Of a stretch of DNA of 6,449 nt, positions 1 to 5,298 are shown piece by piece. Each line of letters begins with the position of its first letter. The stretch's first letter is position 1. Location of the stretch: positions 1 through 6,449 of the forward strand of contig JACMKG010000186.1 in the NCBI GenBank assembly GCA_014380255.1, in the 5' to 3' direction. Under the pieces are notes generated by a model that worked only from the letters and a program-made list of their open reading frames with translations, made no database searches and had not been told where the DNA came from. Position numbers and translations under genes: made by a program. The DNA is from Prolixibacteraceae bacterium (GTDB lineage: Bacteria > Bacteroidota > Bacteroidia > Bacteroidales > Prolixibacteraceae).

Positions 1-3000
1 AAATCTCAGATAGAGGCCAACAACCTGCAACTGAAGCCTGCAGACCTTCGGGCATCCAGACATGCCAAATACTTTGTTTCCATACCCCGGGCGCTTGTTA
101 AAAGCAGGCTTATTCATGAATTTTATAAATATAAAACTATTCCCATTGATACGATGATACTGACCGACGCTCAGATCAAATACTATCCGGGAAGGGAGCA
201 TACCGAAACAACGCTGAACCAGATCGTGGAGTTTGATCTCTATGAACTCATTGAGAAGGAATTCAACAGTGTCAGCATTGCCAACTTCAGGCTCGACAAT
301 GCCCAACTGATGCTATACAAAAATCAAACCGACAGCGCCAGTCAACAGGAATTAAAAAACATCCAGATCAATCTTCAGGAATTCCTGCTGGATTCTGCTT
401 CGTTAAAAGATACCAGCCGCATTTTCTATTCCAGGGATATTGACTTTTCGGTCTCTGAATACGAACTTACGCTGGGTGATAACATTCACCGGCTGAAGGC
501 AGAAAAGCTTGGAATTTCAACCAAAAGGAAGTCTGTTTTTATACGTAAGATTCGTTTATTTCCTCTCCTGTCCCAACAGTTGGCCATTAACTCACCCAAT
601 ACCATTGATGCCAGCTGCGACAGCGTTAGGCTTGATCTGTTCGACTTCAAGAGGGCTTACCATTCCCAGCGTTTTTACATCCACCGTATAAACCTTTTTA
701 ACCCGGAGGTACAGGTCATTAGGAATGAAACAGAACAGATAGAACAGGAGCCTGAAACCTCCAGCTTTGTGTATCGCCTTATTTCCAACTACCTGGAAGG
801 AATCTATGCCGACCAGGTATCGGTGCAAAAAGGAAAATTCCAAATGCTCAATAAAACCGGTATGTGGCAAAGAGGACTTATTGAAACTTCATTCAAGATG
901 TTCCTGAATGGCTTTGCCCTGGATGAAGTAAGCGCCAAAAGGTCGGACAGGCTGTTCTTTGCCAACCAGATCGAGCTTAGTTTCAACGATTACCAGATGC
1001 AACTGGTGGATCAGCTTCATAAACTAACGGTAGAGAATTTCTCCATTTCCACCCGAAATAAACAAGCCCACCTGAAAAACCTTCATTTATTCCCTGTTTC
1101 CAAAGAGAATGTGGCTGAACGCCTAAAGAAATATAACCGCTCTGAACTTTATGAATTCACGATTCCAGAATTGCATTTCACCAATGCCGATTTCCATCAT
1201 GCCTTTTTCAATAAGAAATTCACCTCCGAACTGATAACCATTGAAGCGCCGGTAATCTATTATGAGAATTTTGCCACTCTTAAACCTGCAAAGCCTGAAG
1301 CTGAAAAAGTGGATTTCGAAGACCTTTACCTGCTGATTTCCAATTATCTGGATGATATTCACATTGGCAAGGTAGACATTCCCGATGGAACCATTCAGCT
1401 TATCAGCCACAGCAGAAAAGGCAAAACAATCTCCCTGGACAACCATTTCACCCTCGGGCTGGAGAATCTGCTGATTAATAAAGATCAGTTTGGACGAAAG
1501 AAACTGCTTTTCTCCGAGCAGGTTGAATTCTCTGTACGCGACCACTTAATCAGGCTATCAGACAATGTACATGTGATTAAAGCAGGGACCGTAGGCTTTT
1601 CAACCCACCGAAACGAGGTATACGTCACCAATGCCCGGATGTATCCTGAAACTAACAGCAAGAACTTTCCAAACATTACCTGGAACATTCAATTGCTGAT
1701 ACCCGAGATCAGAATCCAGGGCATCCAGGTAGAAGATATTTACTTTGACCAGAAGATAGAGGCAGCCAATGTTTTAATCAGTTCTCCGGAGATTAAGCTC
1801 TACCAGAAGAATCAGAAAAAGGAACAGGTGGATTTCAAGGGCATCAACTTCCCCATGCCCAAAGAAATAAATACCATTTCCATGGGCCAGTTCAACCTTA
1901 CCAACGCCACCTTGAAGGTATTCTCGGAACTGGGCTTCCAACCACAGTTGATTGTCCAGTCGGACCTAAAGATGGAGTCCCAAAATGTGTTGATAGAAAA
2001 GAATACACGTACCAATGAACCTGAATTTAAGAGCGGGAAATACATCGCCGGGTTATACCAGTTTATTTTTACCCCGAAGGTTAAGAATCAGCAAATCAGC
2101 ATTGAAGAACTCAACTTCTCAACAGCCGAACGTCACCTGGTGGGAAAGAAGCTTACCGTGAAGCCCAAGACCAGGAATGAACAGCAGGATCAGTTTGAAA
2201 TGTACATTCCTACTTTTTCCATGAATGGATTTGATATGGATAAGGCATACAGAAATTATCAGTATTTCTTTGAATCAATTCTGGTCGAAAAGCCCCTTTT
2301 AACGCTGTATAACAACGCCCCGGACTCCATTCAGATCAATCCCTTCAACGTGAATTTATACCCTCATTTCGATAGTTTTGCCGATGTATTTGCCACCAAC
2401 AATCTAAAGATAAATGATGCTGGCCTTACGGTCATAAAAAAGGGAAAGAAGATCGTTCAGCAAAAGATTTCCTTCGACCTTTCCAACTTCAGGATTGATA
2501 ACAAACCCTCCTCCGGCTTTTTACATGCGGCTGATTTTGCCTTCAGCATACAGACTATCAAGCGTCGCGATGAGATGAAGCTTTACGATTTTACCATTGG
2601 GCAGACCAGGTATTCGTCGAAGAACAACCGCTTTACTGCGATTGATCTGCAGGTTAATCCTATCCTTACCAAAGAGCAGTTTAATCGCCAAAGTGGATTC
2701 CAGTCTGATTATTACAGTGGAAGGATTGATTCCATCGTCATTGGCCATCCCGATATCAGGCGATGGTTCGAGAGCGGCGTGCTGGCTGGTAGACTGATGT
2801 CAGCCAATGGGTTGAACTTCGATATTTACAGGGATAAGCGCTTGCCTTTTGATGAAACCAGGCGCCCTAAGATGCTGCAGGATATGATTAAAGAGATCCC
2901 CTATCCTATTCGCATTGACTCACTTAAACTCATTAATTCAGTCATCAGTTACACAGAACAGCCTCTTTTGGGCGAAGCTCCGGGGAAGATCACATTCAAT

Positions 3001-3591
3001 CGTATTAATGTGACCCTTAAACCTTTTACCAACATGAAAAATGCCGGATCCAGAATACCTGATTTTAACATTCTTGGTAGCGCCAGCATCCTGGATCAAG
3101 GAAAGATGAATGTACAGATGAATTACCTGATGAATCATCCCGACAACCAGTTTACCGCCTCAGGCAGCCTTGAGCCTTTTAATATGGAGATTCTAAACCC
3201 CGTGCTTGAACCCCTGGCATTGGTTTCCATACGCTCAGGAAAGGTCGATCAATTTCACTTTGATCTAACAGCAGACCAAAAGCAGGCCACAGGGCAATTA
3301 TTCTTCGGCTACGATGACCTGCGAATCTCTGTTCTTGCGTTGAAGGATGGGAATACCAAGGAAGCCAAATTTGCAAGTTTCCTGGCCAACAGCCTGCTGC
3401 TTCGTTCAAAGAATCCCAGGGGCAAGGAGCTGGAGGCTGATGAGATCAGCTTCCAAAGAGATCAGAAACGCTCTGTTGTGAATTACTGGTGGAAGGCAAT
3501 CTTCAGCGGCGTGCGTAACACCTTGGGCATCAAAGACAGAGAAGAAGACGAAGAAGAAGCAATACCTCCAATTGAAGGAATGAAGGACTGA
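1..3591 (+). CDS. Giant AsmA/TamB-like envelope repeat protein (5' partial)
   Basis: The reading frame is open from the first base of the window, so the first in-frame ATG (154) is almost certainly not the start; at least 1196 residues are encoded and the N-terminus, where a membrane anchor would be expected, lies outside. The visible protein is beta-rich and has about five diverged tandem units. Each unit has a strand-rich stretch ending in an [FI]ST or YSS motif (window residues about 172, 349, 533, 706 and 871), then a basic stretch ending near a Pro, then a segment of the type 'IPE...F...V..P...LY'. The motif ISNYL recurs in units 2 and 3. Residues about 965-1180 resemble the C-terminal domain of AsmA/DUF748/TamB-like proteins, followed by a YWWKAIFSG segment and an acidic tail. 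Such proteins are thought to span the periplasm as long beta-grooves that carry lipids or help build the outer membrane. That role is inferred from fold resemblance, not from a catalytic motif. The stop codon lies inside an 8-bp repeat array. Confidence 0.85.
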   Translation, partial: KSQIEANNLQLKPADLRASRHAKYFVSIPRALVKSRLIHEFYKYKTIPIDTMILTDAQIKYYPGREHTETTLNQIVEFDLYELIEKEFNSVSIANFRLDNAQLMLYKNQTDSASQQELKNIQINLQEFLLDSASLKDTSRIFYSRDIDFSVSEYELTLGDNIHRLKAEKLGISTKRKSVFIRKIRLFPLLSQQLAINSPNTIDASCDSVRLDLFDFKRAYHSQRFYIHRINLFNPEVQVIRNETEQIEQEPETSSFVYRLISNYLEGIYADQVSVQKGKFQMLNKTGMWQRGLIETSFKMFLNGFALDEVSAKRSDRLFFANQIELSFNDYQMQLVDQLHKLTVENFSISTRNKQAHLKNLHLFPVSKENVAERLKKYNRSELYEFTIPELHFTNADFHHAFFNKKFTSELITIEAPVIYYENFATLKPAKPEAEKVDFEDLYLLISNYLDDIHIGKVDIPDGTIQLISHSRKGKTISLDNHFTLGLENLLINKDQFGRKKLLFSEQVEFSVRDHLIRLSDNVHVIKAGTVGFSTHRNEVYVTNARMYPETNSKNFPNITWNIQLLIPEIRIQGIQVEDIYFDQKIEAANVLISSPEIKLYQKNQKKEQVDFKGINFPMPKEINTISMGQFNLTNATLKVFSELGFQPQLIVQSDLKMESQNVLIEKNTRTNEPEFKSGKYIAGLYQFIFTPKVKNQQISIEELNFSTAERHLVGKKLTVKPKTRNEQQDQFEMYIPTFSMNGFDMDKAYRNYQYFFESILVEKPLLTLYNNAPDSIQINPFNVNLYPHFDSFADVFATNNLKINDAGLTVIKKGKKIVQQKISFDLSNFRIDNKPSSGFLHAADFAFSIQTIKRRDEMKLYDFTIGQTRYSSKNNRFTAIDLQVNPILTKEQFNRQSGFQSDYYSGRIDSIVIGHPDIRRWFESGVLAGRLMSANGLNFDIYRDKRLPFDETRRPKMLQDMIKEIPYPIRIDSLKLINSVISYTEQPLLGEAPGKITFNRINVTLKPFTNMKNAGSRIPDFNILGSASILDQGKMNVQMNYLMNHPDNQFTASGSLEPFNMEILNPVLEPLALVSIRSGKVDQFHFDLTADQKQATGQLFFGYDDLRISVLALKDGNTKEAKFASFLANSLLLRSKNPRGKELEADEISFQRDQKRSVVNYWWKAIFSGVRNTLGIKDREEDEEEAIPPIEGMKD

Positions 3592-3628
3592 TGGATTGAT
3601 GGATTGATGGATTGATGGACTGAAAGGA
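3581..3628 (+). repeat. 8-bp tandem repeat array covering the stop codon of the giant gene
   Basis: Six octamers run head to tail: TGAAGGAC, TGATGGAT three times, TGATGGAC and TGAAAGGA. The first octamer encodes part of the last codons (Met-Lys-Asp) and the TGA opening the second is the stop codon of the upstream gene. A stray TGAAGGAC copy lies at 3692-3699. The same family occurs in opposite orientation at 4136-4167. It is probably a slippage-prone microsatellite; no function can be assigned. Confidence 0.85.
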
Positions 3629-3705
3629 TTGATACTCCTGTCTCACTTTTTCCTTCCTTATTTCTTGTTACTTATTTCTTATTATTTGGATTGAAGGACT
3701 GGTTA

Positions 3706-3719
3706 TCCGCTGTGGCGGA
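3706..3719. repeat. Short tetraloop palindrome (REP-like)
   Basis: A perfect 5-bp stem, TCCGC at 3706-3710 and GCGGA at 3715-3719, encloses a TGTG loop. It is GC-rich in an AT-rich gap and follows a TGAAGGAC octamer copy by 6 bp. There is no T-run, so it is not a standard terminator. Its form matches the palindromes between 3778 and 3954, but its sequence differs. Confidence 0.6.
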
Positions 3720-3777
3720 AAGGACTAAGACTGTTGCCTTCACTTTCCATTATTCCAAGGTCAATAAGTTATGGCTG

Positions 3778-3954
3778 CCCTAACGGGATGCTGCCTCTTA
3801 GCATTAAGTACGGTAAGACAAACAATCAAAACAAATGTCATCCTTACTCCCGTGCCTTTAGGCACCAAATAGGGGAAGAAACAATAATCCCACGGAAACC
3901 AATCCCGTCCCCATAGGGACGAAACATTCTACCCATATTTCATCCCTTACGGGA
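3778..3954. repeat. Cluster of REP-like tetraloop palindromes
   Basis: Several short palindromes share the plan C-rich arm, four-base loop, G-rich arm. CCC-TAAC-GGG is at 3778-3787, GTGCC-TTTA-GGCAC at 3852-3865, CGTCCC-CATA-GGGACG at 3906-3921 and TCCC-TTAC-GGGA at 3943-3954. A weaker ATGCT/AGCAT stem with a 7-base loop overlaps the first (3788-3804). Spacing is irregular (about 22-65 bp) and linkers are AT-rich. The arrangement resembles REP/BIME elements mobilised by REP-associated Y1 transposases (RAYTs). No such transposase is in the window, so this assignment is inference. Confidence 0.6.
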
Positions 3955-3973
3955 GTACACACCTTTTTATATG

Positions 3974-4067
3974 ACCAAGGCTATATCAGGGCTATATTAA
4001 AGCTATATCAACGCTATAAGTTTTAATTTTCAACATAGACTTAATATAGGCTTGATATAGCCTTGGT
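3974..4067. repeat. 94-bp inverted repeat built of 11-bp phased GCTATAT units
   Basis: Arms 3974-4000 and 4041-4067 are 27 bp each. They pair at 25 of 27 positions, with one G-T wobble (3989/4052) and one G-G mismatch (3991/4050), around a 40-bp loop. The left side is also a direct repeat of exact 11-bp period: GCTATATCAGG, GCTATATTAAA, GCTATATCAAC and GCTATAAGTTT start at 3980, 3991, 4002 and 4013. On the other strand, GCTATATCAAG, CCTATATTAAG and TCTATGTTGAA start at 4061, 4050 and 4039. It could be a cruciform, a multi-site protein-binding element, a MITE remnant or a transcriptional barrier. No flanking target-site duplication is apparent. Confidence 0.8.
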
Positions 4068-4135
4068 AGGGTTCTTCAGGTAGAAATAGAAGAAAGGTAG
4101 AAAGGCAAAAGTAAAAAGAAAGTGATGACACTTCA

Positions 4136-4167
4136 GTTCCTCAGTCCATCTGTCCATCTGTCCTTCA
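4136..4167 (-). repeat. 8-bp tandem repeat array downstream of the beta-barrel gene
   Basis: Read on the minus strand the octamers are TGAAGGAC, AGATGGAC twice and TGAGGAAC, beginning 9 bases past the TAG stop of the beta-barrel gene. They belong to the same family as the array at 3581-3628 but in opposite orientation, so each of the two convergent genes ends at or next to a copy. Confidence 0.8.
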
Positions 4168-4176
4168 ACACCTCTT

Positions 4177-5067
4177 CTATTTCCTTAAATTCCAGATGAC
4201 CGATAGCTTTACGGTTTGATAGGTCCAGTCGCGCAAGCCATGTAAATATTGAAAGCGCAGAGTATGCTTTTTAAACGAGCGGTTCAGGTCGAAGGTATAA
4301 ACCATGGGGCGGTCTCTTTCCTGCTTGTAGCCCGAATAGCCTGACAGGGAATTGGAAATCAGCCAATGCGATCCTCTCACATCGGCCCCTACCCCATACA
4401 GGTAGGCATCGTTCTGCAGGTTCAGGTCATCATTGGTTTGCCAGGAGTAAAAACCCATGGAAGTATAGGGCCTAAAGAACACCTTTTCACGGGAACTTGC
4501 ATATTCCTTTGAAAAGCTTATATCGATAAAGTAGCCTGGACTGTCAGAATAACGGGCGGCCTCCAATTGGCCTCCTGAGGCTGTACGCCCCGCCAGTCGA
4601 AGCATCGTATCGGGAAACTTTTTGTCTTTGATGAGCTGCACCAGAGTGGTAAAATAGAAATCCCCCATGGCAAAGCCCTTTCCATTATAATCGCGTGCAA
4701 TCCTTTGATCGCGGATGCTGTCAGACATGGCATAATGCTCCAGTAAGACTCCATAAAATTCAATGGCTATTCTATCTTCGGCAAACGAACGGTAATACTT
4801 TGCCCAGATGTTTTGGGTGGGATCGCCTGAACGAAAATGGAAATCAGCACTTAGCTCAATGCTTGCCCCGGGGGTTATTATTCCTTTTTTCATCTCGGGA
4901 ACAGGCAAGGCATTGGGGCCCAGATAACCTGGGGTAATATGCATCATCCCACGCCAGTCGCGCATTCCGGGCTGCCATCCGTGCCTGGTATTCCACCAGG
5001 TCCAATCTTCTTCAGCAAAGCCTAATAAAGGAACAAGGCACAATAGTATGAATCCTGATACTTTCAT
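4177..5067 (-). CDS. Exported aromatic-rich protein, probable outer-membrane beta-barrel
   Basis: This complete 296-residue protein belongs to no family I can name. Residues 1-18 form a signal peptide: one Lys, a hydrophobic core FILLCLVPLLG, and likely cleavage after Phe-Ala before Glu-Glu. The mature N-terminus is strikingly tryptophan-rich (Trp22, 24, 25, 31, 38), with a Gly/Pro-rich stretch (ITPGYLGPNALPVPE, 44-58) that looks like a conserved signature. From about residue 65 onward, short amphipathic strands alternate with polar turns, and aromatic residues are frequent (for example FYFTTLVQL, FFRPYTSMGFYSW, HTLRFQYLHG). The last strand, VKLSVIWNL, is typical of a barrel closing strand but is followed by Arg-Lys rather than a terminal aromatic. 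I infer an outer-membrane barrel of perhaps 10-14 strands, with no indication of substrate. The ATG is chosen because the signal peptide begins there. The gene follows the peptidase on the same strand, separated by 231 bp and a terminator. Confidence 0.8.
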   Translation of the reverse strand: MKVSGFILLCLVPLLGFAEEDWTWWNTRHGWQPGMRDWRGMMHITPGYLGPNALPVPEMKKGIITPGASIELSADFHFRSGDPTQNIWAKYYRSFAEDRIAIEFYGVLLEHYAMSDSIRDQRIARDYNGKGFAMGDFYFTTLVQLIKDKKFPDTMLRLAGRTASGGQLEAARYSDSPGYFIDISFSKEYASSREKVFFRPYTSMGFYSWQTNDDLNLQNDAYLYGVGADVRGSHWLISNSLSGYSGYKQERDRPMVYTFDLNRSFKKHTLRFQYLHGLRDWTYQTVKLSVIWNLRK

Positions 5068-5071
5068 ACCC

Positions 5072-5079
5072 CAAATATA
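5072..5079 (-). promoter_or_regulatory. Candidate Bacteroidetes -7 promoter box for the beta-barrel gene
   Basis: On the minus strand TATATTTG matches the Bacteroidetes -7 consensus TAnnTTTG exactly and lies only 4 bases before the ATG at 5067. No good TTTG -33 box is seen at the usual 19-21 bp spacing; the nearest, TTTC at 5104-5107, is 24 bp away. If real, the transcript would be leaderless or nearly so. A chance match in an AT-rich gap is quite possible. Confidence 0.35.
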
Positions 5080-5112
5080 TAAAAGGAATCAATTGGAGAT
5101 GTTGAAAGGGAG

Positions 5113-5224
5113 CAGTATTCAGTGGTTAGTATTCAGTATTCGGTGGTCAGTGGTCATTACATGCTACTTTATACATTAAACCTTGAAAAAGAAGTGATCA
5201 GTGGTCAGTATGCTGTGTTCAGTG
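5113..5224. repeat. Degenerate AGTATTCAGTGG / CAGTGGTCA simple repeats
   Basis: Two clusters, 5113-5158 and 5194-5224, are built from overlapping copies of AGTATTCAGT, CAGTGGT and TCAGTGGTCA, separated by about 35 bp of unrelated AT-rich sequence. They lie between the peptidase terminator and the beta-barrel gene. The copies are irregular, unlike the exact octamer arrays, and look like decayed tandem repeats. Confidence 0.65.
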
Positions 5225-5232
5225 CAGCCAAC

Positions 5233-5260
5233 TTTTGCCTTTTGCCTTTTGCCTTTTGCC
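5233..5260. repeat. Four perfect TTTTGCC heptamers
   Basis: TTTTGCC is repeated four times without error, starting at 5233, 5240, 5247 and 5254. On the minus strand (GGCAAAA units) it directly follows the T-run of the peptidase terminator after two bases. It is a candidate slippage locus of the type that seems common between Bacteroidetes genes; no coding or binding role is evident. Confidence 0.85.
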
Positions 5261-5262
5261 TT

Positions 5263-5291
5263 AAAAAAAAACCCCGCCGTTAAGCGAGGTT
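5263..5291 (-). terminator. Intrinsic terminator of the peptidase gene
   Basis: On the minus strand an 8-bp stem, AACCTCGC (5291-5284) with GCGGGGTT (5277-5270), closes a 6-base TTAACG loop with one T-G wobble, and a run of nine T residues covers 5271-5263. It begins 7 bases past the peptidase stop codon. This is a textbook Rho-independent terminator, and it implies that the downstream beta-barrel gene is transcribed separately. Confidence 0.9.
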
Positions 5292-5298
5292 CTTTGTA

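Larger units (their letters stand above)
3592..4176. other. 585-bp repeat-rich gap between convergent genes
   Basis: No credible gene is present. A 60-codon open frame at 3734-3916 (+) simply reads through the palindromes. From left to right the gap holds the rest of the octamer array, a T/C-rich stretch (about 3630-3685), a TCCGC/GCGGA hairpin, a cluster of tetraloop palindromes, a 94-bp inverted repeat with 11-bp phasing, a purine-rich stretch containing two AGGTAGAAA copies (about 4079-4123), and an inverted octamer array. No hairpin followed by a T-run was found for either gene, so termination here is either Rho-dependent or uses the palindromes. Confidence 0.7.

Noticed and set aside
1123..1545. 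140-codon open frame antisense to the giant gene
   Set aside because: It overlaps a repeat unit of the well-supported plus-strand protein and has no independent coding evidence.
154..3591. ATG at 154 as the start of the giant gene
   Set aside because: The same frame is open without a stop back to position 1 and the upstream residues have the same character, so the true start is outside the window.
3734..3916. 60-codon open frame in the convergent gap
   Set aside because: It runs through the palindrome cluster, has no plausible start context or domain, and its residues mirror the repeat sequence.
3974..4067. Inverted repeat as a bidirectional intrinsic terminator
   Set aside because: The stem is AT-rich with a 40-bp loop and neither arm is followed by a T-run, although it could still affect transcription in another way.
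3581..4167. CRISPR array
   Set aside because: The repeats are 8 or 11 bp with no unique spacers of regular length, and no cas genes are present.
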